From: an uncultured Collinsella sp.
GTDB lineage: Bacteria > Actinomycetota > Coriobacteriia > Coriobacteriales > Coriobacteriaceae
DNA: 62,993 nucleotides
Assembly: GCA_902490405.1 (NCBI GenBank)
Contig: CABUDS010000011.1
Coordinates: 1-62,993 of the forward strand
Direction: 5' to 3'
The notes under the pieces are model-generated. The model was given only the letters and a program-made list of their open reading frames with translations, had not been told where the DNA came from and searched no databases. Position numbers and translations under genes: made by a program. This document shows, piece after piece, positions 32,282-40,510 of the stretch (its first letter is position 1; each line of letters begins with the position of its first letter).

Positions 32282-33214
32282 ATGGCTCGTCGTACGCCTT
32301 CTCAACTGAATATGCTGCTCGCCGTCGATAAGCCGGTGGGCTGCACGTCCCACGATGTGGTTTCGAAATGCCGGCGCGCCCTCCATGAGCGGCGCGTCGG
32401 CCATGCCGGCACGCTCGACCCCATGGCATCGGGTGTCATGGTGGTGGGTGTGGGCCAGGCCACCCGTCTGCTGGGCATGCTAACCCTCGATACCAAAAGC
32501 TATGTCGCCGACATTTCGTTTGGCGTCGAGACCAATACCGATGATGCGGAGGGCGAGGCGGTCCGCACGGTGGCTGTTGCCAACGAGCTCCGCGATCCTG
32601 CCTATGCCCGTGAGCGCTTGGCCGCTATGCTGGGTCCGCAGATGCAGGTGCCGCCGGCGTTTTCGGCTATCTCGGTCAATGGCGTTCGCGCCTACAAGTC
32701 TGCTCGCGAGGGCAATGCGGTGGACCTACCTCCGCGCCCCGTCGAGGTCTATGCCGCCGACCTGATCGCCGTGGGAGGCGAAGGTGATACGTGTGTGTGG
32801 ACCGTGGCGTTCTCAGTGAGCAAGGGTACCTATATCCGTGCGCTCGCTCGCGATTTGGGCCGCGCCTGCGAGAGCGCCGCGCACATTTCCGCGCTGCGCC
32901 GCACGGCCTCCGGTGTTGTTTCCATTGGCGCTTGTCATGCGGTCGAGGAGCTTTCTCCCGAGTCCGCGGCTGGCTTTGCCCTGGATCCCATTGCGGCCCT
33001 GGGCGCCTCGCGTGTTGACTTGCCGGGCAATCTTGCCGACGATCTGCTCTGCGGCCGACGCATTCCCGTTGAGCGTGCGCTTGCCGATTTCGATACCTCG
33101 AAGTCGCCTTTTGCGTTGGTGCTCGATGGGGGACTCAAGGCGCTCGCCCGCATTGAGAGTGGCCGCTTTGTCATGGAGCACGTGTTTCCGCAGGCAATCG
33201 GCGGTGTTCGATGA
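32282..33214 (+). CDS. truB: tRNA pseudouridine(55) synthase
   Basis: 310 residues. It makes the nearly universal pseudouridine 55 of the T-loop. Motifs are in order: AVDKPVGCTSHDVV, then the catalytic HAGTLDPMASGVMVVGVG with its Asp, LDTKSYVADI, PPAFSAISVNGVRAYKSARE, and the RALARDLG thumb region. The C-terminal part has extra residues with a PUA-like segment (RIPVERALADFDTSKSPFAL). It is 16 bases after nrnA and overlaps ribF by four bases (ATGA). Confidence 0.95.
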   Translation: MARRTPSQLNMLLAVDKPVGCTSHDVVSKCRRALHERRVGHAGTLDPMASGVMVVGVGQATRLLGMLTLDTKSYVADISFGVETNTDDAEGEAVRTVAVANELRDPAYARERLAAMLGPQMQVPPAFSAISVNGVRAYKSAREGNAVDLPPRPVEVYAADLIAVGGEGDTCVWTVAFSVSKGTYIRALARDLGRACESAAHISALRRTASGVVSIGACHAVEELSPESAAGFALDPIAALGASRVDLPGNLADDLLCGRRIPVERALADFDTSKSPFALVLDGGLKALARIESGRFVMEHVFPQAIGGVR

Positions 33215-34218
33215 TGTTGTCCGCTCGCGAGCTCGCGCGTATCTTTTTCGAGGGCGAGTCGGACGAGGCTCGCATCGTTGCTGCCGATACGTTTGATGAG
33301 TGCGAGCACTTGGGTGCCGCATCGATTGCCATCGGCGTGTTCGACGGCGTTCACCGTGGACACCAGGAGCTCATTGCGGCGCTTGTTAGCGATGCGCGCG
33401 CCCATGATTGCAAGGCGGTCGTGGTCACTTTCGATCCCGATCCGGACGTTGTGGTGAGTCCTTCGCCCGCTCAAAAATTGATGACGACGGCCGACCGTCT
33501 ACATGCCTTGGCTCAGACCGGGGTCGATGCGGTGGTGGCCGTTCCCTTTACGCCTGAGGTTGCGGCACTCGACCATGTTGCTTTTCTCTCGCTGGTGTCG
33601 CGTCTGGTCGACATTCGTTCGATTCGCGTTGGCAGCGACTTTAGGCTGGGTCGTGGCGGTGCTTCTGGTGTTGACGAGATGCGCACCTGGGGTGCCGAGC
33701 GCGGCGTTGACGTATACGGGCACGACCTGCTTTGCGAGGGCGGTGAGGCCATTTGCGCCACCCGCATTCGTCATGAGCTGGGACAGGGCCATGTGGAGCT
33801 TGCTGCTGAGTTGCTCGGCCGCCCGTATATGCTGCGTGGCGGTGTTATTCGTGGCCGTCACGAGGGTTCTGACATGGGCTTTCCCACGGCTAACCTGCAG
33901 GTTCCCGACGGCATTCAGGTGCCTGCCGATGGCGTGTATGAGGGCCTGGTGCTCGTTGATGACACCGTATGGCCTGCTGCCGTTAACGTCGGCCTGCCGC
34001 CGACGTATGCCGACGATGCCGCTTCATCGCATCTCGAGGCTAACTTAATTGGTTATACGGGCGACCTGTACGGCGCTTCCGTTTCGCTGGCGTTTACGCG
34101 CTGGCTGCGTCCCTCGCGTGTGTTCGATTCGCTGGATGAGTTGATTGCGACCGTCGAGGGTAATATCGAGGACATTCGTCACAACTTGGGTGAGCAGGGG
34201 ATGGGCATCCGTGATTAG
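33211..34218 (+). CDS. ribF: Bifunctional riboflavin kinase/FAD synthetase
   Basis: 335 residues, ATG overlapping the truB stop by four bases. The N-terminal nucleotidyltransferase domain has IAIGVFDGVHRGHQELI (HxGH-like motif), VTFDPDPDVV and the GSDFRLGRGGASGV loop. The C-terminal riboflavin-kinase domain contains GHVELAAELLGRPYMLRGGV, GSDMGFPTANLQVP with the PTAN motif, and AVNVGLPPTY. It phosphorylates riboflavin to FMN and then adenylylates it to FAD. The 3' end overlaps the dnaG start by eight bases. Confidence 0.96.
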   Translation: MMLSARELARIFFEGESDEARIVAADTFDECEHLGAASIAIGVFDGVHRGHQELIAALVSDARAHDCKAVVVTFDPDPDVVVSPSPAQKLMTTADRLHALAQTGVDAVVAVPFTPEVAALDHVAFLSLVSRLVDIRSIRVGSDFRLGRGGASGVDEMRTWGAERGVDVYGHDLLCEGGEAICATRIRHELGQGHVELAAELLGRPYMLRGGVIRGRHEGSDMGFPTANLQVPDGIQVPADGVYEGLVLVDDTVWPAAVNVGLPPTYADDAASSHLEANLIGYTGDLYGASVSLAFTRWLRPSRVFDSLDELIATVEGNIEDIRHNLGEQGMGIRD

Positions 34219-36319
34219 CGATGAGGAAAAAGACCAGGTACGCGCTGCGTCCGACCTAGTTGCCATCGTGCAGGAAACGGTTGAGCTCAAGCCCCGCGGC
34301 CATGAGTTTTGGGGCTGCTGCCCCTTTCATGGCGAAAAGACTCCGTCCTTCCACATTATTCCCGCCACGCAGGTGTGGCATTGCTTTGGCTGCGGCGAGG
34401 GTGGCGACGTCTTCACCTATATCATGAAGCGCGAGAACCTGAGCTTTCCCGAGTCAATCCGTTATTTGGCCGATCGTGCAGGTATTGAGCTGCACGACAC
34501 CGGAGATCGCCGCGAGCGCGGTACCAAGCGTGCCCGCATCTACGATCTGTGTGCCGAGACCGCCCAGTTCTACCACACCATGCTTATGCGCGGTAAGGAT
34601 GGCCGTCCACGTGAGTACTTTGCCAGCCGCGGCATGGGCGGCGACGTCTGCCGCCGCTACTGCCTGGGCTTTGCGCCGGGTCGTAATATGCTGGTGGCTC
34701 ATCTGTCGCAGGCGGGCTTTACTCCGCAGGAGATGATCGACGCCAACGTTGCCGTGAGTCGAGGGCGCGGGCAGCTTGCCGACCGCTTCTACGACCGCGT
34801 GATGTTCCCCATCTTTGACGAGCAGGGTCACAACATCGCCTTTGGCGGTCGCATCATGGGTGACGGCCAACCCAAGTACCTCAACACCGCCGAGACGAGC
34901 GTGTTTCATAAAAAGCGAAACCTCTACGGCTTTAATTGGGCCAAGGAGTTTATCGTCGCGCAGGATACCGCCATCGTGGTAGAGGGCTATACCGACTGCA
35001 TCGCCTGTTGGGAGGCGGGGATTAAAAACGTTGTCGCTACGCTGGGCACCGCGCTCACGGAGCATCACGTCAAGACGCTCACCCGCTTTGCTAAGCGCAT
35101 CGTGTACATGTTCGACGGTGATGCGGCGGGACAGAAGGCCGCCCGCCGCGCGATTCAGTTTATCGAGCAGGATTCGATGGATCTGCGCTGCGTGGTGCTG
35201 CCCGACGGCAACGACCCCATGGAGTTCATCACGGCGCATGGTGGACAGGAGCTGCAGGCGCGCATCGACGCTGCCGAGCCGCTTATGGACTTTGTCTACC
35301 GTTCGCTGCAGGAGTCGAGTGACATCACCACGCCGGGCGGTCGTGCCAAGGCGCTGGAAGATGCGCTGACGCTTATCTATCCGCTGCGCGATAGCTATAT
35401 GATCGACACATACTTTATCCAGATTGCCGATCTGCTGGGTTTGGATCTGGAGACGGTTCGCGCGAGTTCGGGTCGCGTGTTTCGCGATGTCGCCAAGCGC
35501 GAAGATGCGGAACGACGTCGTGAGCAGAACTATGAACGCCAGCGGGCGCAAGCCGAGCGCTCTGGTAGCGCGGGCGGTCGGACGTCTGGTTCGCAGGGGG
35601 CATCTCGCGGTGCTTGGGCATCGGGCGCGGCGTCGCCGGTGTTCGCGCCGGTCGAGGAGGAGCCGTACGACTATGTCCCGCTCGATGCCTACGGCGCCGC
35701 GCCCGCGGAGGTCGTCGACGATCTGCCGCCGATCGACGTGCCTGATGGTATGGGCGCTGTTCCTGTGGCTGATGGTTCGGGCGCACCGGCTGCGGCGGCG
35801 CCGATGGTTCTTACCGATCTTGAGCGCAAGTCCTTGGCAGGGGAGCGCGAGCTGTTGACGATGCTTACTAGCTACCCCGACCTGTTCCGCACGTATGCCG
35901 ACCGCATCTGCTCCATCGAGTGGGTTGACCCACGTCACGAGTCCATCGCATGGGCCGTGCTGGCAACGCCGCCGGGAACCGATCCTGCAGCCTGCATGGA
36001 TGCGGCGCGCTCGGTGTGTCCCGAGGCGGCAACGCTTGTGAGCGCCGGGCGCATCTCGGCGACGAGCAAACACCCTACCGAGACGAACATCGTGTTCATG
36101 CTCGATACGCTCGAGCTCTACACCATCAAGCGCCGTATGCGTGCCGCGCAGGCCAAGCTGCGCCAAGACCGTTCGCTCGACGATGAGGCCCGTCGCGCGC
36201 TGACCGTGCAGGCCGCGCAGGATTCGCAGCGTCAACGCGAGCTGCAAAAGTCGATCGGCGGCGTGGCGGACCCGTTCCGTTTGATCGGCCTGGAGGCCGC
36301 GGGCACCGAGCAAGCCTAG
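34211..36319 (+). CDS. dnaG: DNA primase
   Basis: About 702 residues from a GTG at 34211, ten bases after AGGGG. The CHC2 zinc ribbon is CCPFHGEKTPSF with HCFGCGEGGD; the RNA-polymerase core contains AFGGRIMGDGQPKYLNTAE; the TOPRIM domain holds VVEGYTDCIACWEAG and YMFDGDAAGQKAA. A low-complexity Ser/Gly/Pro linker (about 450-560) leads to the DnaB-binding C-terminal helical bundle, which starts near LERKSLAGERELLTML. It synthesises the RNA primers of replication. Last gene of the long operon begun at rimP. Confidence 0.96.
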   Translation: MISDEEKDQVRAASDLVAIVQETVELKPRGHEFWGCCPFHGEKTPSFHIIPATQVWHCFGCGEGGDVFTYIMKRENLSFPESIRYLADRAGIELHDTGDRRERGTKRARIYDLCAETAQFYHTMLMRGKDGRPREYFASRGMGGDVCRRYCLGFAPGRNMLVAHLSQAGFTPQEMIDANVAVSRGRGQLADRFYDRVMFPIFDEQGHNIAFGGRIMGDGQPKYLNTAETSVFHKKRNLYGFNWAKEFIVAQDTAIVVEGYTDCIACWEAGIKNVVATLGTALTEHHVKTLTRFAKRIVYMFDGDAAGQKAARRAIQFIEQDSMDLRCVVLPDGNDPMEFITAHGGQELQARIDAAEPLMDFVYRSLQESSDITTPGGRAKALEDALTLIYPLRDSYMIDTYFIQIADLLGLDLETVRASSGRVFRDVAKREDAERRREQNYERQRAQAERSGSAGGRTSGSQGASRGAWASGAASPVFAPVEEEPYDYVPLDAYGAAPAEVVDDLPPIDVPDGMGAVPVADGSGAPAAAAPMVLTDLERKSLAGERELLTMLTSYPDLFRTYADRICSIEWVDPRHESIAWAVLATPPGTDPAACMDAARSVCPEAATLVSAGRISATSKHPTETNIVFMLDTLELYTIKRRMRAAQAKLRQDRSLDDEARRALTVQAAQDSQRQRELQKSIGGVADPFRLIGLEAAGTEQA

Positions 36320-36429
36320 ATGTTGTGGTCAACCAGCGTATTCTCGCCTATATCCAGTCCTCTTTTTGGGTATAGACGTCAATGTGTGTGCTAAAGTATT
36401 GAGTCCTGTGGACTATGAAGGGAGAATCT

Positions 36430-37779
36430 GTGCCAAAAAAGACTGAGAGCACGGGTACTGGGCTGGAATCCTACGTTGCAAAGCTCATGGGCAACGGCTC
36501 AAACAGGACTTCGGTAACCGAGGACGAGATTCAGGTCGCCCTGAAGGATATCGATGTTTCTGACGAGCAGCTCACCGCGGTGTATTCCGCGCTGCGCAAC
36601 AGCGGCATCCAGATTATCTCCGCGAGCGGTAACGACGACGCCCCCATGGACGTCGACGATGACGATAACGATACCGATACCGACGATTTTGATGACGACG
36701 ACGAGCACGATTCCGGCTCGCTCGACGATCACGAGCTCAAGATGGCCCGTCAGGCCGACGCCGAGATGGGTTCTTCCAAGAGCAAGAAGAAGCGCACCGT
36801 GCGCACGTCCCGTTCACGCTCCCGCGTGCGTGGCATCGATGCCTCCACGGTGATGCTGACCGGCGATCCGGTTCGTATGTACCTCAAGGAGATCGGCAAG
36901 GTCGACCTGCTGACCGCCTCCGAAGAGGTCGATTTGGCCATGAAGATCGAGGCCGGTCTCGAGGCCACCGAGAAGCTCGAGGCTGCCGATGCCGGCGAGC
37001 TCGAGCTCACGCGTGCCGAGATGCGCCGTCTTACGCGCATTGAGAACGTGGGCCTCGAAGCCAAGCAGGCACTCATCAGCGCAAACCTGCGTCTGGTCGT
37101 CTCCATCGCCAAACGCTATGTCGGCCGCGGCATGCTGTTCCTTGACCTGATCCAGGAGGGCAACCTCGGTCTGATCCGCGCTGTTGAGAAGTTCGACTAC
37201 CAGAAGGGCTTTAAGTTCTCCACCTACGCCACGTGGTGGATCCGTCAGGCCATTACGCGCGCCATTGCCGATCAGGCCCGTACCATCCGTATTCCGGTGC
37301 ATATGGTCGAGACCATCAACAAGCTCGTCCGCGTGCAGCGCCAGCTCCTTCAGGACCTGGGTCGCGACCCGACCCCTGAGGAGATCGGTGCCGAGATGGA
37401 CATGAGCGCCGACCGCGTCCGCGAGATCCAGAAGATTTCGCAGGAGCCCGTGTCGCTCGAGACCCCCATCGGCGAGGAAGAGGATTCCCAGCTGGGCGAC
37501 TTCATCGAGGACTCCCAGGCTATCGTTCCGCCCGATGCCGCCAGCTTCTCCATGCTGCAGGAGCAGCTCACCCAGGTGCTCGACTCGCTTGCCGATCGTG
37601 AGCGCAAGGTTATCGAGCTGCGCTTTGGCCTTGTCGACGGGCATCCCCGCACGCTCGAGGAAGTCGGCCGCGAGTTTGGCGTCACGCGCGAGCGTATCCG
37701 CCAGATCGAGTCCAAGACCTTGGCCAAGCTCCGCCACCCGAGCCGCAGCAGCAAGCTCAAAGACTATATCGAGTCTTAG
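36430..37779 (+). CDS. rpoD: Principal sigma factor (sigma-70)
   Basis: About 449 residues from a GTG at 36430 with AAGGGAGA upstream; the ATG at 36415 would lie before the ribosome site. An acidic region (the DDDDNDTDTDDFDDDD run) follows an N-terminal 1.1-like domain. Conserved parts: region 1.2 (VRMYLKEIGKVDLLTAS), region 2 (LRLVVSIAKRYVGRGMLFLD and the -10 reader FSTYATWWIRQAITR), region 3 and region 4 with the -35 helix-turn-helix in VTRERIRQIESKTLAKLR. Directs RNA polymerase to the -35/-10 promoters noted elsewhere in this window. The 95-base gap after dnaG probably contains its own promoter. Confidence 0.97.
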   Translation: MPKKTESTGTGLESYVAKLMGNGSNRTSVTEDEIQVALKDIDVSDEQLTAVYSALRNSGIQIISASGNDDAPMDVDDDDNDTDTDDFDDDDEHDSGSLDDHELKMARQADAEMGSSKSKKKRTVRTSRSRSRVRGIDASTVMLTGDPVRMYLKEIGKVDLLTASEEVDLAMKIEAGLEATEKLEAADAGELELTRAEMRRLTRIENVGLEAKQALISANLRLVVSIAKRYVGRGMLFLDLIQEGNLGLIRAVEKFDYQKGFKFSTYATWWIRQAITRAIADQARTIRIPVHMVETINKLVRVQRQLLQDLGRDPTPEEIGAEMDMSADRVREIQKISQEPVSLETPIGEEEDSQLGDFIEDSQAIVPPDAASFSMLQEQLTQVLDSLADRERKVIELRFGLVDGHPRTLEEVGREFGVTRERIRQIESKTLAKLRHPSRSSKLKDYIES

Positions 37780-37780
37780 G

Positions 37781-37808
37781 GTTACGGCGTTTTACCAAAC
37801 GCCGTAAC
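37781..37808. terminator. Perfect 12-bp hairpin after rpoD
   Basis: GTTACGGCGTTT pairs with AAACGCCGTAAC around TACC. No T tract follows, so this may work with the second hairpin 43 bases downstream. Confidence 0.65.
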
Positions 37809-37850
37809 TGGCCGACGCTGCGCGGACACCAGAGCGACAACTTGTCATTC

Positions 37851-37892
37851 AAAGAGGACGGCATGACCAGAAGGTCTATGCCGTCCTCTTTT
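37851..37892. terminator. Terminator after rpoD
   Basis: AAAGAGGACGGCAT pairs with ATGCCGTCCTCTTT around a 13-base loop, with T4 within the right arm. The A-run on the left makes it possibly active in both directions. Confidence 0.85.
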
Positions 37893-38018
37893 CATGCCAA
37901 TTTGTTCGCTCTGGTGCCCGCTCGCTGGCATTGTCAAAACATCGGCGTTTCCGTTGCCGGTGCCGGCAGTTAGGCCGTCCCCAAGGGATCAAGGCGAGAA
38001 AATTTCTCAAAAAAGTTC

Positions 38019-38046
38019 TTGCCCTGTGCCGATTCGTCCGTATAAT
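38019..38046 (+). promoter_or_regulatory. Promoter of the tRNA-Asn genes
   Basis: TTGCCC (38019-38024), 16 bases, TATAAT (38041-38046), 30 bases ahead of the first tRNA. Confidence 0.7.
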
Positions 38047-38076
38047 AAACTTCGTTGCTTGAGAGCACGCACCTAT

Positions 38077-38151
38077 TCCTCGGTAGCTCAATGGTAGAGC
38101 ACGCGGCTGTTAACCGCGCTGTTGTAGGTTCGAGTCCTACCCGGGGAGCCA
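38077..38151 (+). tRNA. tRNA-Asn (anticodon GTT)
   Basis: A 75-base cloverleaf: acceptor stem TCCTCGG with CCGGGGA, D arm AGCTCAATGGTAGAGC, anticodon arm with CTGTTAA (GTT), T arm with GGTTCGAGTCC, discriminator G and encoded CCA. First of two identical copies. Confidence 0.97.
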
Positions 38152-38160
38152 GAATTTCTC

Positions 38161-38181
38161 AGCCCATTCCGCTGGGCTTTT
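38161..38181 (+). terminator. Short terminator-like hairpin between the tRNA genes
   Basis: AGCCCA pairs with TGGGCT around TTCCGC, then T. It may end part of the transcripts after the first tRNA or act as a processing signal. Confidence 0.5.
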
Positions 38182-38185
38182 AAAT

Positions 38186-38260
38186 TCCTCGGTAGCTCAA
38201 TGGTAGAGCACGCGGCTGTTAACCGCGCTGTTGTAGGTTCGAGTCCTACCCGGGGAGCCA
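38186..38260 (+). tRNA. tRNA-Asn (anticodon GTT), second copy
   Basis: Base-for-base the same as the copy at 38077-38151, including CCA. No separate promoter is visible, so it is probably transcribed from the promoter at 38019. Confidence 0.97.
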
Positions 38261-38266
38261 GGTTGT

Positions 38267-38296
38267 AAAACCCGTCGCTTATGCGGCGGGTTTTTT
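38267..38296 (+). terminator. Terminator of the tRNA unit
   Basis: AAAACCCG-T-CG pairs with CG-G-CGGGTTTT around CTTATG, and a T6 run closes it. Confidence 0.9.
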
Positions 38297-38454
38297 CATG
38301 CCGCGACCACTTGACTCGAACGTTGCCATATCAACATTTCGTGTCGAGGATGTAATCCCGCGACCCACCACCTCAACATGGCGCGGTCGTTGTAGAATAT
38401 TGCAATGATTGCTCCCACGACATGGTGCCGCGAGCACCAGATAAGGAGATTCTT

Positions 38455-38811
38455 GTGTCTGAGACCATTAACGGCAGCCTGAGCGTCTCGAACGACGTTA
38501 TTGCCGATATTGCCGGTTATGCCGCGATGACGTGCTATGGCGTCGTCGGTATGGCTGAGCAGCTCCAAGGCGCCGAGAGCGTGCGCCTGCTTGCCGGTCA
38601 GCGCCTCCGCAAGGGCGTGCTTGTCTCCGCCGACGAGAACGGCCTTACGGTCGATCTTCACGTCGTGCTCGAGAACGGCGTCAACATGAAATCCGTCTGC
38701 CACAATCTTTCGAGCTCCGTTGCCTTCACCCTGCAGGAGATCGCCCAGATCGATCCCGCCAGCCTTAAGATCGGCATCCATATCGACGCGCTCAAGAGCC
38801 GTCTGAACTAG
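38455..38811 (+). CDS. Asp23/Gls24 family protein (YloU-like)
   Basis: 118 residues from the GTG at 38455, which lies six bases after AAGGAGA. The Asp23 fold is recognisable: SVSNDVIADIAGYAAMTCYG, GLTVDLHVVLENG and the helix LSSSVAFTLQEIAQI followed by the closing strand LKIGIHIDALK. Cytoplasmic or envelope-stress-related proteins of this family usually stand directly before the DAK2-domain kinase, as here. Exact role unknown. No signal peptide. Confidence 0.88.
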   Translation: MSETINGSLSVSNDVIADIAGYAAMTCYGVVGMAEQLQGAESVRLLAGQRLRKGVLVSADENGLTVDLHVVLENGVNMKSVCHNLSSSVAFTLQEIAQIDPASLKIGIHIDALKSRLN

Positions 38812-38838
38812 CATCCGAAAACGGAGATTTAAATACCC

Positions 38839-40500
38839 ATGATTGCAAAGACCATTCGCACCTGTTTTCCGATCGCTGCGGCTGCCGTTTCCGACAAGGC
38901 CGAGGAGATCAACAAGCTCAACGTCTTTCCCGTGCCCGACGGTGACACCGGCACCAACATGTCGCTCACGCTCGCCTCGGTGACCAAGGAGCTTTCTGCC
39001 CTTCCCGCCGACGCCGACATGGAGGCCATCGCCGGCGCCATCACCCACGGCTCCCTGATGGGCGCCCGCGGCAACTCCGGCGTCATCACCTCGCAGATCT
39101 TGCGCGGCGTGGCCGAGGGCCTTGTCTCCGCCGACGAGCCCATTACGTCCGCCAACATCGCCTTCGCCTTCCGTCGTGCCGTCAAGGTTGCCTTCCAGGC
39201 CGTCCGTAAGCCCATCGAGGGTACGATCCTCACGGTGTTGCGCGATGTCTCGACCAAGGCCGACGAGTGCGAAAAGAAGAAGTTCTCGGCCGAGGACGCG
39301 CTCGACGCCATCGTCGTCGAGGCCTACCAGTCCGTCGCCCGCACGCCCGACCTGCTGCCCGTTCTGAAGGAGAACGGCGTGGTCGACTCCGGCGCCTTTG
39401 GCTTTGCTATTTTCCTTGAGAACTTTGTTGCCGCCGCTCTTGGCCGCAGCACCGTTGTCGAGGATTTCTCCGCCACGTTTGATTCCGCCTGCTCTGCCCG
39501 CGACGCGGCCCTTGGTCGTGTTGAGATCGAGGCCAACGACGACTGGGAGGGCTCGGAATTCCGCTACTGCAACGAGTTCCTCTTTAAGGCCGACGCTCCC
39601 TTTGACGAGGACGAGTGCCTCAAGTTCCTGGGTTCCATGGGCGACTGCGAGCTGCTCGTGGGTGCTTACCCCGATTACAAGATTCACGTGCACTCCAACA
39701 CCCCCAACTTGGTGCTCGAGCACATGCTGCAGCTTGGTCAGATCTACGAAGTCTTTATCCATAACATGGAGATGGAGGCCCACGACCGTACTGCCAAGAT
39801 CCACGAGGACCAGGAAAAGGCCGCCGAGCCCGCGAAGGCCCTGGGCTTTGTCGCCGTTGCCGCCGGTTCCGGCGAGGCAGACATCCTCAAGTCTCTCGGC
39901 GTTGACGTGATCGTCTCGGGTGGCCAGACCATGAACCCTTCGACTGCAGACCTGCTGGGCGCCGTCGACCAGGTCAACGCGACCTCGGTCATCATCCTGC
40001 CCAACAACGGCAACATCCGCATGGCCGCCGAGGCCGCTGCTTCAGCCTGCACCGACAAGAAGGTCGCCGTCGTTCCCACCAAGACCGTTCCGCAGGCCTT
40101 CTCCGCGCTGTTCGCGGTCCTACCCGATTCCGAGCTTGAGGATGCCGTCGCCGCTATGGTCGACGCCATCAGTGAGGTTCGCGATGGCGAGGTCACCCGT
40201 GCCGTGCGCGATTCCAGCGCCTCCGACGGCTCGCCGATTCACTCCGGTGACGTCATGGGCATCATTGCCGGCTCCATCGATGTGGTCGGCTCCGACGTGA
40301 AGCAGGTCACGCTCGATTGCATCAACCGCATGCAGGAGGAAGAGGAGGGCGACGCGCTGACGATTCTGGCCGGCGAGGAGCTGTCCGACGAGGCCTTCCA
40401 GGAGATCGTCGACGCTATCGAGGAGGCTCAGCCCGACCTGGAGATCGACGCCCATCGTGGCGAGCAGCCGCTCTATCCCGTGATCTTCTCGATCGAGTAG
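38839..40500 (+). CDS. DAK2 domain-containing kinase (YloV/FakA-like)
   Basis: 553 residues, ATG 27 bases after the Asp23 gene. The N-terminal DhaL domain binds ATP-Mg through NVFPVPDGDTGTNMSLTL, with GARGNSGVITSQIL as the second nucleotide loop. A middle domain and the C-terminal DegV-like end (VIVSGGQTMNPSTADLL, then VIILPNNGNIRMAA) follow the arrangement of FakA, the fatty-acid kinase that works with FakB acyl carriers. No fakB is adjacent. Pairing with Asp23 and the position before recG match the usual Gram-positive order. Fatty-acid kinase activity is inferred. Confidence 0.88.
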   Translation: MIAKTIRTCFPIAAAAVSDKAEEINKLNVFPVPDGDTGTNMSLTLASVTKELSALPADADMEAIAGAITHGSLMGARGNSGVITSQILRGVAEGLVSADEPITSANIAFAFRRAVKVAFQAVRKPIEGTILTVLRDVSTKADECEKKKFSAEDALDAIVVEAYQSVARTPDLLPVLKENGVVDSGAFGFAIFLENFVAAALGRSTVVEDFSATFDSACSARDAALGRVEIEANDDWEGSEFRYCNEFLFKADAPFDEDECLKFLGSMGDCELLVGAYPDYKIHVHSNTPNLVLEHMLQLGQIYEVFIHNMEMEAHDRTAKIHEDQEKAAEPAKALGFVAVAAGSGEADILKSLGVDVIVSGGQTMNPSTADLLGAVDQVNATSVIILPNNGNIRMAAEAAASACTDKKVAVVPTKTVPQAFSALFAVLPDSELEDAVAAMVDAISEVRDGEVTRAVRDSSASDGSPIHSGDVMGIIAGSIDVVGSDVKQVTLDCINRMQEEEEGDALTILAGEELSDEAFQEIVDAIEEAQPDLEIDAHRGEQPLYPVIFSIE

Positions 40501-40510
40501 GCATCTGCCC

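Noticed and set aside
34454..36313. 619-codon antisense frame within dnaG
   Set aside because: Arg/His-rich shadow protein; dnaG is unambiguous on the plus strand.
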